Source: Akanthomyces muscarius (Eukaryota; Ascomycota; Sordariomycetes; Hypocreales; Cordycipitaceae). Taken from it: a DNA stretch of 64,000 bases. The DNA is taken from positions 434,001 through 498,000 of the forward strand of contig NW_026611615.1 in assembly GCF_028009165.1 (NCBI RefSeq), in the 5' to 3' direction. The notes beneath the pieces were generated by a model. That model saw only the letters and a program-made list of their open reading frames with translations, searched no databases and was not told the origin of the DNA. The position numbers and the translations under genes are program-made. This document shows, piece after piece, positions 19,801 to 30,608 of the stretch (position 1 is the first letter of the stretch; every line of letters starts with the position of its first letter).

Positions 19801-22662
19801 GCTCTTCAGTCTGTCGGATGGCGGGGGCATGTCGCTCGCTGCCGAGGAAAGAACCGACATGCTGCGCGACGGGCCTGAAAGGAGAGGTGTAGGAGGCGGC
19901 CGGCTCATCAAGCTCGAACTGGGCGGTAGAGACTGAAACGTGGAAGCAAAGTCGGCGCCATAGGAATGGAGCTTGGTGTGCGGGTGGTGATGGTGTTGAT
20001 GCTGCGAAGCATGCCTCTCAGTTTCCGATTTCTCTTCGAGACTGGAGGATACCGGTGGCTCGCCCAACTCAAAAAGTGGCTCGCTACTGCTCGTTGACTG
20101 GGATTTCTTAGAAGGCATCGCGATGCTTTCTTCGTGGCCGTCCAAAGATGTTTCATATCCCTCCATGTTATCGTACAAAGCGCTGCTGTAAGTGAGCCGC
20201 GAGGATCTCTTATCACCTGGCGAAAGCTCCATGGAGCTAGATTTGGGCCTCTGAAGTGAAGCTTCGTGCCTACTAGGCAACGATGACTTGCTGTTAAAGT
20301 AGCTTTCTCCACCCCCGGAAAGAGCCGAAGGACTCTGGATGGGCTGCCGTTTCCAGCCAGGCGTACCGAGCGGGGAGCCCGCGGCACTTTTTGACACGGC
20401 AGAGTAGTCGCTAGGACTAGTGATGCTCCCGGCAGATGATCTCAATTGCATGATATCGGCTGCAGCCAGCGCAGCTGTGCTCTCATACGATCGTCCATAT
20501 GGCGCGACGGCACCAAAGCCCGTGGTCGGAGGGCGCCGCCTTTGTATGCCTGCAAGTTCTGTCTCGAGGTTTGTGTAGTGGCGCGCCAGAGAGAAAGACG
20601 TTGCCATGTGATGCGAAAGGTGCTCAAGCGACTTGCGCAGATTTGGCGGATAAGGCGTTACGGTGCTCAAGATGGACAAGATGGCTATGGGCGCCGGCTT
20701 GTTCTTCTTGGAATCACTGGCCCGAGAGGGCGGGCTGTCGGGCTTTTGGCCCTGCAGTCTCTGTTCCATGCTGGTCGCGTCGAGCTTAAATGGTCGAGTT
20801 TGCCGTGACTGAAGAACATGGGTGAGCGGAACATGAATGACAGTCCACGAATTGTCCAGGCCAATGGCCTCGGGTGGTCGCATGTCGCTGTAGTCGGCAG
20901 CACCGGTGGCTGGATCAAATGAGCCCTCGTCAACAGTGGCCTCGGCAAAGAAGGGGTTCTCAGCAGTGTCGGAGCGAACGGCTGGTGAGGGAGCGGGTGA
21001 CTGTGCCCAAGGAGAGGCTGCAATTTGCTCGTATTCTTCATATCTTGGAGTAGGGGGCGTCGTCTGTTCCTCTTCGTGAATGACGCTGTCCAAGCCAGAC
21101 TGTTTGCCTTTGGAAGGAGGTTTGTTGGGTAGCATGGAGGAGAGCTTGGTCAGAGATTCGGATGAGTGTATCCTGGCCTTTTTGAGTGAATCGGCAGCAG
21201 CCATTTTAGAGGCATCATCCTTTTGGTTATCTGGGGGGAGATACGGGTATGACCTTGTCAGGGTTACGGCGCCACCCCTCTCTAGAACTCTGACAACGCC
21301 AGCGTGGTCAATGAGCGGATCGGCCTCGAAATCGAGGGCTTGAAGGACAGAGTGGACTCTGCCTTGACCTTCGTAGCGTGCTAGGAAGGGAATTTCCCAA
21401 CTCGGTATGGCGGGGTCGTCTTCGACTTGAGCGTCGTGCTGCTCGAGCTTGGACTTGTCAAGACGGGTCCCAGAGCGCAAGATTCTGGATGGGAATGGGG
21501 CCGAGGTCTTGCTTCGCGACAAATGGTTAGGCCGACGCGGTGTTACTGGAATAGGGTCCTTTTTCTCTTCGTAGCTGGTGAATGAGTGGCGACTGGTAAT
21601 TCCAGGGCGAGAAGCCGCGTCTCCTGGCGAGGTGATGTCGTCGAGTGATGGCAGAGTGTCTGTAGCATCGGCGTCGCTGCTCTGAACAGCGCTACTGTTC
21701 TTGGCCATGTAGCCAACACTGAGATGGTCTTCTTGGCGCTCATTGTAAGTAGCCTTTTGACCCCAAGGCACGTTTTCCAAATCTGCAGCGTCAGCTGGCA
21801 CGGAGAGAGTAACGCGCTCGGCCTGAAAGACATCTCTCATAATCTGGACCACTGTATTCCACCACGCATCCAAGCCCGGTTCCGATGAAAGCAGCAGCGA
21901 CAGGTTATAGAGATCGGGACTAGGAAAGTCATAGCTTTCAGGCATAGGCGTGCCGGCGGGGTTGAAGGAAAAGGCGGATGCGGGCGTCGACGACTCGGAG
22001 AGAACGCGCTCAAAGACGCCTCTAGGTTCCTGCTGAGGGATGGCGATGTTCATGCGAGAGGCGGGATTGGCCATATTGGCAAAGGGGTGACTGGAACCAA
22101 AAGCGCCTGGGGTAGAGACCATCCTGGGAAATGGGTAGGAAGGCGTACGGGCGATGATGGCAGGCGTCATGCCACCGCGGACGGTATTGCCGGATTCTGT
22201 AGACGAGGTGGTGTTGAGATTGGAGGAGACCCAAGGTGGGGAGGGCGTGATTTCTTCTTGGATGGGGGCGACGCGAATCTTGTCGACGGCGGGCGTGACG
22301 GGCAGCAAGCCTCTAGCTTGAAGCTCCCGGCGCTCGAGGTCGCGAGCGAGCCTTTCTCGATACTCGTTAAGCTGGAGCTGGGGCGGAGAGATGGAGGCGG
22401 CCAAGGGAGGACCGTCTAGGCCGGCATGGCCGTCGAAAGCGCCATCCATGTCAGCAATGGCGGCGGTGTCGGCCGGGTCGACTGCGTCTGCACTTCCGTT
22501 GCCCTGGGCAGCGTCGCGGGCATTGATGGCCATGGCGCGAGCGGCGGCCTCGGTGGCCGCCGAGAGCGGGTAACTGGAACGTCGAGATGGCATCGTCGAG
22601 TCGGGGCCAGGCGCAGGGGCACTCGGGGCACTGTCAATGATCATTTGTCCATGTCTCAACAA
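16807..22662 (-). CDS. Hybrid histidine kinase (GAF-like, two PAS/PAC, HisKA, HATPase, receiver)
   Basis: Two exons, 22662-17077 and 17028-16807. The 48-nt intron (17076-17029, GTACGT...CAG) restores the receiver reading [16 protein letters not shown]. The spliced protein has 1935 residues. Order: Pro/Ser-rich N-terminus, GAF-like segment (about 235-300), long disordered region, PAS/PAC 1 (about 945-1060; [19 protein letters not shown]), PAS/PAC 2 (about 1070-1220), and the HisKA box [13 protein letters not shown] with phospho-His near 1277. The HATPase follows, with [16 protein letters not shown] near 1465, then a degenerate receiver-like section. The C-terminal receiver starts near 1808 ([11 protein letters not shown]) with the phospho-Asp in CDIQMP and the conserved Lys in YVTKPVD. 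No membrane segments, so cytosolic sensing is likely. It should feed the Ypd1-type phosphorelay to Skn7/Ssk1. The input signal is unknown. Confidence 0.92.
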   Translation of the reverse strand: MLRHGQMIIDSAPSAPAPGPDSTMPSRRSSYPLSAATEAAARAMAINARDAAQGNGSADAVDPADTAAIADMDGAFDGHAGLDGPPLAASISPPQLQLNEYRERLARDLERRELQARGLLPVTPAVDKIRVAPIQEEITPSPPWVSSNLNTTSSTESGNTVRGGMTPAIIARTPSYPFPRMVSTPGAFGSSHPFANMANPASRMNIAIPQQEPRGVFERVLSESSTPASAFSFNPAGTPMPESYDFPSPDLYNLSLLLSSEPGLDAWWNTVVQIMRDVFQAERVTLSVPADAADLENVPWGQKATYNERQEDHLSVGYMAKNSSAVQSSDADATDTLPSLDDITSPGDAASRPGITSRHSFTSYEEKKDPIPVTPRRPNHLSRSKTSAPFPSRILRSGTRLDKSKLEQHDAQVEDDPAIPSWEIPFLARYEGQGRVHSVLQALDFEADPLIDHAGVVRVLERGGAVTLTRSYPYLPPDNQKDDASKMAAADSLKKARIHSSESLTKLSSMLPNKPPSKGKQSGLDSVIHEEEQTTPPTPRYEEYEQIAASPWAQSPAPSPAVRSDTAENPFFAEATVDEGSFDPATGAADYSDMRPPEAIGLDNSWTVIHVPLTHVLQSRQTRPFKLDATSMEQRLQGQKPDSPPSRASDSKKNKPAPIAILSILSTVTPYPPNLRKSLEHLSHHMATSFSLARHYTNLETELAGIQRRRPPTTGFGAVAPYGRSYESTAALAAADIMQLRSSAGSITSPSDYSAVSKSAAGSPLGTPGWKRQPIQSPSALSGGGESYFNSKSSLPSRHEASLQRPKSSSMELSPGDKRSSRLTYSSALYDNMEGYETSLDGHEESIAMPSKKSQSTSSSEPLFELGEPPVSSSLEEKSETERHASQHQHHHHPHTKLHSYGADFASTFQSLPPSSSLMSRPPPTPLLSGPSRSMSVLSSAASDMPPPSDRLKSLILDSLPAHVFVSLPQTGEIVWVNSRYLSYRGQTVNDLAADPWKSLHPDDRDEYLKDWGHSLRTGDQFSRTVRIKRFDGAYRWFYARAVASKDKRGVIMQFLGSYMDIHDQHIAELKAARQEEIEASEAKHRLLANLIPQIIFTATEDDGVTFANEQWLSYTGQSFEDALGLGFMDFVHPEDLAKCRIPITRPSSEANLNPQRGSRKGSDAGSRSVRFGHRSSVTSSTYEMPTADLAELAKKGIVRIGTDTNGRVSYTTELRLRSKNGDYRWHLIRCVEIDTIDFGRGASSYFGSATDINDHKLLEAKLKEAMESKGRFLSNMSHEIRTPLIGISGMASFLQDTTLDEEQRDYTTTIQTSANSLIMIINDILDLSKADAGMMKLNFEWFRPRSIMEDVNELVSTMAIGKGLELNYLVEADVPLWVKGDKIRIRQVLLNVVGNAIKFTDTGEVFSRCKIHAETNGQTGDHEIMLEVSITDTGRGFSKKEAELIFKPFSQIDGSSTRQHGGSGLGLVISRQLVELHGGKLEGSAVPGKGSTFTFTARFGLPTADDQPNFPQSPGSTISTFSRQESDNGFRGSPQLSATLKRRSSDDPSPSESVPGSVLARHGSPRASALAKPAATAVPSGPLVGVNPGLARFSEAAKASGHDLSQMRLEIPSGRDSPGRTATPDHSGRPRPTGIAPPPVYSILIICPQYHSREATVQHIEMTLPKDVPHEITAIRTIEEAHDLIGGDDPVTFSHIVINLGSAEAILAFLEEVTTFQKVEKTVIVILSDSLQRTAVMKSAAGTKTEQTLASNSVTFIYKPVKPSRFAVIFDPDKRRDLSTDWNRSNAQQLVEKQKASYNEMSMRMGHKGYKVLVVEDNKINQKVLTKYLEKIGVEVEIAEDGLECTELVFSKPHNYYSLILVRITLQRSLGSMLTNQCDIQMPHKDGYETCRDIREWEGKNGYDRLPVIALSANVMSVVFDKCTAAGFSDYVTKPVDFISLSKAMVKYFS

Positions 22663-24950
22663 GCTGGCGGGCAGCGGGGGGACTGGGGGCTTTGCGAGCA
22701 GCCCGTGTGCAGCGAATGACTTGTCGAACGAATGTCGAGTGGCAGGATCGGGCGGCGGGCTGCTATAATGACGCGTGGTGGCAGTATCGGCAGCCAGTAC
22801 CTGTCGCGGCGGTAGGTAGAAATCAGTCGAGCTTGTCGACGAGGCGGAGCTTGGCGAGAATCAGGCGACCGGATCTGAGAGTATGGGTGGCGATGGGGAA
22901 GCAAGTGCTGGCCGCCGTTGGAAGAAAGCGTGGTGGCTGCTGCTTGGCGTTTGCAAACCAGGGAGCTTGCAGCGCGTGGCGAGGTTCCCAAGCAGCAGCG
23001 CTGACGTCGAGGGGGCCGAATTTGGGTGTAATTAGGCGAGCTGGCTAGGAGGCAAGGAATCGTTTTGGTCCGAATGGCTGGGCTGGAGAAGAGTGGTCGG
23101 TAGATGGAGGAGACGACGGTTGATGAGGCGCAGGTGAGAAGTAAAACGGGTGCGCGGTGGTGGTGGTAATGGTGGTGTGGTGGTCGAGGTGGAGCTACCT
23201 GGGTTAGGATGCGGCTACGGTGAGAGGCAAGACAGTGACGACAGGTAGCTGGTCACTGGTGAGAAGGAAAAAGGCAGCAAGTGCGGAGTTGATGTGGAGG
23301 TGCATATGCCAGCACAGCACGGCAAGCAGGCAAGCAAGCCAGAGGATAGAGAGAGCGGTTGATAAGTGGCTGCTGGTGCTGGTAGAGACTTAGAGGAGGA
23401 TCATGCATATGCGAGTCGCAGAGGACAGACGGGTGAGGGCGCGCGCAAGGCGGTAAATGGAGGGCAGATGGCAGATGGGCGACGGGCGACGGGCAGAACG
23501 GCTTCTACCAGTTCTGTTTATGCAGCTACCTACCTACCTACCTGCCATTAGTGTACCTAGAAGAGGTTGGCTGTGCGCTAATACCCAAAATAAGGTGGAG
23601 GTGGAGATGGAGATGGAAATGTTTTCACCTAGCAGCACCTAGTCAGACGCCTGGAGCCCCTAACTACGAGGTATCCGTATGCTAGGTCGATATATCTCTA
23701 CTCCGTACACTCCAGCTCTGTGATTTTTCTCTCAACTCCAACCACGTTTCTTTCATTGTTTTAACTTTCCCATACACTCTCCCTCCTTTCATCTACTCCC
23801 TCTTATTTTTCTCTTCCCTCTGCACCCCCTGCAAGCCTCAGTTGGCCCCCCCGGGTGGGTGGGGTCCGGCTGGAATTATCACCTCCTGGTGCGCGCGCGT
23901 GCCGATGACGTAGGTAGGTACCTACTACCTACCTGGCTGCGACACACGCTCAAGCCACTAAAAAAAAACGCACCCCAGACCAGACAGGCTTCGTGTCCAA
24001 AACGGCTCGCTCGCCAACACAACACCCACTAACAAGTTAAAACATGAAGCTAACCTCTCGTATTCCATCACCATGAATAACAAATATCCATCCTCCAATA
24101 TCCATTTTGCCACATCGGCATGTGTCTTGGCTGTCGTTCTTTTTTTGTTTTTAGCATCAAGTCTGGTTCCAAGATGCTGGCCGGCAGCGCGTGTCCGCCC
24201 ACCCACCCAAAGCCGACTGGTAACTAGCTAAAGTACGGCTCCCGGCTTGAGCCACCCACCCTTCTCCTCCCAGGCATCATCTGATACACACGTCGTCATA
24301 ACTAGCTTCTGTTTCTTTCCCCTTTTCAGCACCATTTCTTCTTTGGCCATTTTGCCTCTACGCCGCTACGCCTCTCTCAACAAAGACGAACATCTTTTTC
24401 GCCTCCCGCTTACGCCAGACTCGATTCGACACGAATACGGTCTTGGCCACTGTCATCTGGGCATCATTTTTCCTTCACTTTTTCTTTAATAATAAAACCG
24501 ACGTCATACCCACGACAACGTCATGGCGATCCCTCGCTGTACCGGCCCGTCGGAACGACGGTGTGTGTGCCAGACACATCCATCACACAGCAAGGGTCTT
24601 TGTCCTTCACAACGCCTTGAACACCACCACATCTCTCTACGTCTTGTCCGACCGTCCGTCTAATCTTGCCAATGTTACTTCTTCATCTCCCTGATGCCCA
24701 ACTCGCACCACATTCCGCCCTCCCCTCCCCCTAGGGCTCTCCAAAGGCTGCCCTGCGGCCCAAGCTTCCGGGCCATCCCTCCACAAATAACTAAATTATT
24801 GCCGCCCAGCGACCGTAGTCTTCTTCGCTTGCTCATTTCAAGTCACCGAATCTGACCAGACTTTCGCGTAGCCTTATGCGCCGCCCAACGTTTAATAGTC
24901 CATGGTCTGATGGTCGGGCACGGCGCGCCAAATTGCGCACAATTGATCTG
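22663..24950. other. Long upstream region of the histidine kinase
   Basis: Nearly 2.3 kb with no convincing protein gene. It holds CCTACC-rich patches at 23523-23545 and an inverted arrangement at 23910-23935 (GTAGGTAGGTACC then TACTACCTACC). Pyrimidine-rich runs at 23700-23840 and 24290-24490 could be promoter or leader sequence. A 54-codon frame at 24698-24862 (+) is too short and Pro/Ser-rich to support. Confidence 0.4.
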
Positions 24951-25282
24951 TCATGAAACCTTTCGATAGAGCTGGCGGGCCTTTTCGGCGTCTCCAGCAA
25001 TAGCAGCCGAGAGCTGGCCCACGCATTGAAGCCATTCCCGGGACTGCCGGGCGTACCCAGTACCACCCCATCGTGTCTCGCCGTTATTAGCATCTGGTGT
25101 AACTGCGGTACCAGATCCATCGCCCGCATCATTTGCTTCTCCCGGAATGGCAACTTCAGCCTGCCGGGAATAATAAAAACCTCGACATGGCACTTCTCGT
25201 CACACGGCGTCTCGGATGCTTTCACCCTGGCGGCGCGCCGCTCTGCACCAGCACCCGGCTCCGGTGCGCGGGCAGCAGCCAT
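24951..25282 (-). CDS. Small hypothetical protein, two exons
   Basis: Exon 1 is 25282-25226 (19 codons) and exon 2 is 25160-24951 (70 codons with stop). The 65-nt intron starts GTGAAA and ends in a pyrimidine-rich CGGCAG acceptor; both exons are in phase 0. The product is 88 residues: an Ala/Arg/Pro-rich start, an Asp/Gly/Asn/Thr-rich middle, and a C-terminal helix-prone part (SREWLQCVGQLSAAIAGDAE, ending LYRKVS). No signal peptide or membrane segment. I recognise no family. Codon use is GC-rich and regular. An unspliced reading of 149 codons exists on the same strand, but its second half looks less protein-like. The model is an inference from splice-site and frame agreement. Confidence 0.42.
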
Positions 25283-26509
25283 CTAGCACCGCGTCCGGCT
25301 GATGAGCAGGAAAGAAAAATAAGATTAAGATTAAACTTCAGGTACACATCGCGAGTCGTATGGGCATGGAGAAGGGAGAGGGTAAAAGGCAGCCGGGTTC
25401 TCGCGTGCGACTGCCACGGCGCTCCCGCTCCACCGCATCAGCTCATTAATAAAGGTAAAAAGAGCACGACAAGCAAGACACAAGCGATCTCGCACTGCTG
25501 CGCGAGTCCGTACCAACACTGCGTGTACATAAAACAAGGCCTTTGAGCGCATCCCAGAGCCCTGCTGCTCAACCAAGACTTCAGCCCGCCTGCCCGCCGC
25601 CTTCACACTAACCGAGACACGCATACAGCCCTGCATCCTGCCCATCAGGCCATTGTGACGTTTTCGAACAACAACGACTCGAGCAGACAGCGATTCATAA
25701 CAACTGTGCCACTTGACAAATCCAAATTCTTGCGAGCTACCAGTAACACCCTCACAGACCAATCACCGCAGCTACCGAACGGCCTCGTTAATTCTCTCCT
25801 TTATCTCATTGCGTGCCTGCACCCATGTAATAAGAAAAACAGTCGACCCTCCCCGCAGTCCAACCAACCGTCGCTCGTTGCTTCCGCCCACGGCGTCGGT
25901 GGCGTCGCCGCCCAGGGCATTTCCTACTATTTTTCTTGCACCCCTGTAAGTCTTCATTCCTTCTAGCGGCCTTCTTTCCTTCGGCCAAGTTCCTCGTTTG
26001 TCTCCTAGTCTCGCTTGTCTCCCCCCATCCTCTCCATCCTCCGACCGTTCTTTTCGTCCCAAAGCAGCGGCTAGTCCGTCCCAATGAATGTCGGGGGCAA
26101 GCCACAACTGTGCTCCAAACTTCATATCGTAGAATATATATGCAATACGCAACCCAATCACATGGACATCGCGTTCCACAGTGGGGATAATTTGGAAAAT
26201 GCTTCTCTTAGGACAGGCACATAAGGCTGCTTCGGGTATTGCAACGGACTAGCGACTGCTTGGAGTTCAGCATTCCACTTTCTACATACGACCGATGGTG
26301 TCCGAGCAGATGGTTCCGATCCGACATCACTGCGAGCTTTTGCGGCAACTGGGTCTTGATGGCTTCCCAGGGTGCCGGATGGCTCCCCCGCCCTGCTGCA
26401 CTCTGAATAAGCTGCCCGTCATGTCGGCCTTGCACTTTGGAGGCATACTCTTCTCTTGGTACATTCAGTATATCCCAGCTTGCTGCCTGATTTGCCACTT
26501 TCATGCACC
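25283..26509. other. Intergenic, upstream of the small gene and downstream of the NmrA-like gene
   Basis: No supported gene. Purine-rich on the minus strand in places (about 25840-26060), as in leaders of leftward genes. Confidence 0.35.
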
Positions 26510-27622
26510 TCACTGGCCATGCTCCGGTCCAGTCCAGCCAGTTCGCTTGAGCCATTCTTCAAACGAGCTCGCAGCCAGTCCGAGAGCGTCCGCAGAGATT
26601 TGTTTGGAGCCGTATGCAACCGTGTCCTTTGGTGTCTCCGCGGCCCATTGCATCATTTGCATCGCATCATCCTTAAAGGCTGGTCCTACCAAGGGAGCCG
26701 TCAAGTCACCAAACTCCTCCGCCGAGGTCGGGTCATGGTAAGCCCTCTGGCCGGTGATACGGGTAAACGTCTCAGCCATCTGCTGCGGTGTGATGGAAGA
26801 GCTCATTGGGTAGTAGGTTTCGCCCCCTGTGCGTTCAGGGCCCAATTCGAATACCTCTGTCACATAATGCAGTCAGTAACAATTTTGACACCTCGGCTCA
26901 TCTTCACCGAACTCACTCGCTGCGTAAACTCCCATGTCATATGCAGGATCAGTCCACTGGGCGTTTTGGTCCGATGGAAGAGGATAACAAAATCTTATTG
27001 TGCCGTCTTCTACAGTGCACTGTCAGTAAGGACGATTGACTACCCATATCGTATATTGCGAGTAGGGCCTACCCAGACGCCGAGAGTACTGTGCCCACTG
27101 CAGATTGGAATAAAAGAACCCTGGCACCAGGCATGTAACCCTCTGCTGGAGCTGTTCCCTCGCAACCACCTCGACCGCGTGCTTGTTGCTCATGTGGTAG
27201 AGCTTGGGGTAGCGACCGGAAGTCACCTTGGTCATATCAGGCAGACTGCTGAACACGAAATGCTTCACATTGCATTCCACGGCAGCTTGCACTATGTTCC
27301 GGCCAGCCTCAATCTCGTGCGTCATCTCATCCTCGTGCACCAGTTTCCGATCGGGATGTCTCTCGCTGGTAATGGCAAAAACTCCATAGGCGCCAGCAAA
27401 AGCTTTTTGAAGCGTTTCAACCTGATAAGGATGAACTTCAACCAGCTCCAAGCTATCTTTAGATCCCTCCAGGAGTTTCTTGGCCTTGTTCGAATCGGGA
27501 TTGCTTGTTCCGGCTCGGACGTGCCACTTTCCAGACTTGAGGAGCGCCTGGACAACGCCGCCGCCTTGATTTCCTGTCGTGCCGAGCACGACAATTACTG
27601 GGCGACCTTTTGAAGATTGCAT
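26510..27622 (-). CDS. NmrA-like family NAD(P)-binding protein (atypical short-chain reductase)
   Basis: Three exons: 27622-27073, 27009-26917 and 26856-26510, total 329 residues. Both introns are GT-AG (GTAGGC...TGTAG and GTGAGT...GACAG) and keep frame. The N-terminus VIVVLGTTGNQGGGVVQALL contains the Gly-rich NAD(P)-binding motif GxTGxxG. FVFSSLPDM and the KHAVEVVARE helix occupy the usual YxxxK region, with HMSNKHAVE lacking a clear catalytic Tyr-x3-Lys. The C-terminus VFELGPERTGGETYYPMSS and EEWLKRTG are typical of the family. NmrA-like proteins sense the NAD(P) redox state or act as reductases; the classical member represses the GATA factor AreA. The exact role here cannot be assigned. 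Confidence 0.9.
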
Positions 27623-28328
27623 GGTCGTTGAAATGCTTAAGTGAGGTATTGATAGTTGTTGTGACGATTGGAGTTGGGATGAGTTGCGGGAAAGCTCATG
27701 GAGTACCGCGCGCTAAAACATATAGTACTGTATAGCCAAGCATGTGAACCGATTAGGAAATTGAAGAGTGATTTATAAGCGGGTTGATTACAAATAACAA
27801 AAATCTCACATACTTGTGTACACTGATAAGGTAACCTCCGACCCTGCTGCCATCGCCAACAGCTGTCTGCAAGGTGAACGGGCTAGGATGAAATGGATAA
27901 AAACCTCGCGTAAGATATGTTGATGAATGAACGACTAAAGCAATCAAATAAGTCCTCGAGCTGGAGAGAATTTTGTTGTGTCGAACGTACTCGAGCACTA
28001 GGAAGATGCGGATGCAAATGCAAAGCGAGACGCAGCCAAGGGAACTTGTTTGCGTTTACCGAGTGTCTTCCGTTCCCTACGGGCGGTAGCTGCATACGGT
28101 AGCTACTCGGTAGATACAAAAAACAGCTAGAAGAATATGTCAGAGACTCAAGTTTTATTTCTAACAATTAGCTCTCGCTCTGTGACTCCTCAGTTCGAGT
28201 GCTGCCCTTTTCGTCATCAGTATGCCATCCTAGATGACATCAACCAAGCATCAACAGCATTTGAAACGTCGCAACAACCTCTATATCACAAGGCACACAT
28301 ATTATCCTTTCTGTCATCCGTGCCAGCG
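27623..28328. other. Intergenic between the NmrA-like and cytochrome b561 genes
   Basis: Promoter of the leftward NmrA-like gene and 3' flank of the cytochrome gene. No supported coding sequence. Confidence 0.45.
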
Positions 28329-29119
28329 CTACGCCTTCTTCGAGAAGCCCAGTTTGTAGGTGTGAATGCGCGGCAGGACCCCCACGGCGATGAGAGCCAT
28401 GGGCGCGTAAAAGACCCACGACTCAACCTTGAGCGCGTTGCGCACGAACCCCGTGTCCGCAGCGGTGCAAAACGTCGCCAGCAGCAGCAGCAGGTTGACG
28501 TAGCCGCCGACGCGGTGCCACTTCCAGAGCGCCCTGGCGCGGGCCGCGCCGCCGTACAGCGCCGGCGTGGCCCACATGGTGAAGCCGACGAGGTACTGGC
28601 CCCAGAGGAGCAGCGTCAGCGCGCAGCCCAGCGCGCCGTGGAGGCTGGCAAAGTGCTCGGCGCCGTTGCGCTCCTTGTTGAGGTAGATGGCGGCGAAGCC
28701 GGCGGTAAAGGCCGCAAAGGAGGCCAGGTTGAGGTACGCGTGCACGGCCTGGCCGACGCGCTTCTGGCCGGCCGTGTGCGTTGGCTGCAGCGCGAGGATG
28801 GACTGGACGAGGAGGAAGAGGCCGGAGATTTGCGAGAGGGGGTGCCACGAGAAGAGGACCAGCGGCCGCGCCAGGAGGCGGCCGGACAGGGAGAGGGAAA
28901 AGGTGACGACGGCTGTCTGGGCGATGAAGCCGGTGCCTGCGCTGTGTTAGAGTCGGCGCGTGCGGGATCCAATGACCACTCACCGTTCCAAAGCTGCGCC
29001 ATGGAAAATTCATCTTCCTGCTGCTGCGAAGTGTCATGATTGGGTTGTGTCTTATCCTCGGCCACCTGTTTGCGCTGGATGGGAGCCGAGCCCTGCGAAA
29101 GGGCGGTGCTAGGGGCCAT
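28329..29119 (-). CDS. Cytochrome b561 / ferric-reductase transmembrane domain protein
   Basis: Exon 1 is 29119-28984, intron 28983-28937 (GTGAGT, branch CTCTAAC, acceptor CGCAG), exon 2 is 28936-28329; 247 residues. The nearer AG (ACACAG) would throw the frame, so the second AG is used. The soluble N-terminal ~45 residues (Gln/Glu/Asp-rich) precede about five membrane helices: GFIAQTAVVTFSLSLSGRLL, ISGLFLLVQSILALQ, the helix starting VHAYLNLASFAAF, one around LHGALGCALTLLLW, and VGGYVNLLLLLATF. Histidines in SWHPLSQ, VHAYLN, SLHGALG and KWHRVGG fit the b561 haem-ligand pattern. The family moves electrons across internal membranes, often from ascorbate to ferric iron. No DOMON domain is attached. 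Substrate and membrane are unknown. Confidence 0.88.
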
Positions 29120-29910
29120 TGTAACTATACAGCAGCTGTGGCGGGTACAGAGTCAATCAACTCAGTTTAGCTTCGGATCCTGCGGCAGAAGGAAGTATGC
29201 CGTGTATTAAACAGTCCCGCGTCTATGTTGTTATGTTTGAAGAGCCGGCGACAGCTTCAAACGGGCGGGCCAATAGGAGTCGGCCGCTTACAAACCATCC
29301 GCTCCGGTCCGGTGGTGAACCGGCAGTCCACTCTAGGCGCCAACCGCCCTGCTGACTCCTGAATGCGTGCCTAGCTTTTGCACGATAGCTCGCATAAATT
29401 GAACGCCCAAGTAAACGCAAAACTATGCTGACCACAGAATAGAAGCCGCTTGCCATGCATTCAGGGTTGGATAGCACCATCTGAGTGCAACTTGCTACAG
29501 TGGCGTCAAGGTACGACGACCTCTACTGCAGCCTCGACAACGGTCTTACCCGCCCACCCAAAGGCACAAGATGGTTCCCCAGATCGCCACACCGGATGAG
29601 GCTACAGGATCCGGGTGCCGCATCTGTGAATCATCGTTAATTGGCACGCTTAAATGGCCTTCTGGCCCCCGCGATTAGGATGCTGCGTTGAAGCACCAGG
29701 GTTCGATGGCTGCTATCCGCGGCCACGGGCGTGTTTGGCGCGTGCGGGCGTAACCACGATTGCATCTGCCTTCAATTTCCAAGGCGGCTCGGCCCGCGAT
29801 GAGCTGCGTCTATCGTCTGCTGTAAAGTACCAGTGGAAGAAATTTTTACAGTGTCGCAAATATATTCTTGATGGTTCTCGTACATTTTTCGCCAGCCACT
29901 TGTATTCTCT
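29120..29910. other. Promoter of the cytochrome b561 gene and adjacent intergenic DNA
   Basis: No supported gene. The stretch has average composition and no repeats that I could see. Confidence 0.4.
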
Positions 29911-30294
29911 TCAAGAACTACGTCGACGGGAACAGTGACCCCCGACACTAGCAGGATAAAGTTCACATGGATTGTCGGGGGTAAAGGCATTGTAAAGAAC
30001 ATCTCCATCCACATCGGCGAGCTGATCCATTGGCACCTTGTCATGCCAGACCGCGACTGGGCCAGTCGAATCCACGAGCAAAACGTCTGCCGGCTGACGA
30101 AAGTTGCGGGCGTTGCCGAGTTTGCCCTCGCGTTCGATCTCTTCCTCGTGGATAAAGCGAATGGCAAGGACCTTCGCCCCATCACGACGCACGAAAAGCT
30201 AGGATCTGGAAGCTTCGCACAGTCTTTCGCGAATGGGATGAATGGTGCAAGACAGTCGTCGAGATTGCTTACAAGGCACAAACTCAATGTTCAT
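29911..30294 (-). pseudogene. Possible hypothetical gene interrupted by one stop
   Basis: From an ATG at 30294 the minus strand reads MNIEFVPCKQSRR..., hits an in-frame TAG at about 30199-30197, then continues open for over 90 codons (DGAKVLAIRFIHEEEIE, NARNFRQPADVLLVDSTGP, YNAFTPDNPCELYP) to 29911. The second part has protein-like composition. No family is recognised. It may be a broken gene, or the second exon of a gene whose first exon I cannot place. The opposite strand is also open (29935-30381), so coding strand is not certain. Confidence 0.28.
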
Positions 30295-30377
30295 GGTCTT
30301 GGATCCGATGCATCAGGAGCTTTTCGCTGCAGTAGAATGCGGACGAGGGGAAGACTGCCGGTGGTTGTCCGGACAAG

Positions 30378-30608
30378 GTGAAGGGGTTTGCACGCCCGCC
30401 ACCTGCGCCTGACACACCGGCCACGCCCGTGAATGCTGTTTTGCCCGCTGCCTCTCCCAAGCATGCTCCTGTGGACAACGCAGACAAGCTGAAGAAGCCG
30501 CAGCCGTCTGCGCTCAGAATGCACCTGGCTCCGAGAGTAGACAAAGACGGTGATGTCGCGATATACAACAAGCCATCCATTAGAGCCTCTTTCTTGGCCA
30601 TGCTCTAG
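30378..30608 (+). other. Unassigned open frame, possible terminal exon
   Basis: A 76-codon frame, open further left, with a Pro/Ala-rich start and a charged end (DNADKLKKPQPS, RVDKDGDVAIYNKPS). The composition is plausible for protein, but there is no clear start or upstream exon, and the minus strand is equally open here. Not recognised. Confidence 0.2.

Noticed and set aside
29655..29720. GGGTTCGATGG looked like a tRNA T-arm
   Set aside because: No matching acceptor, D or anticodon stems could be paired around it.
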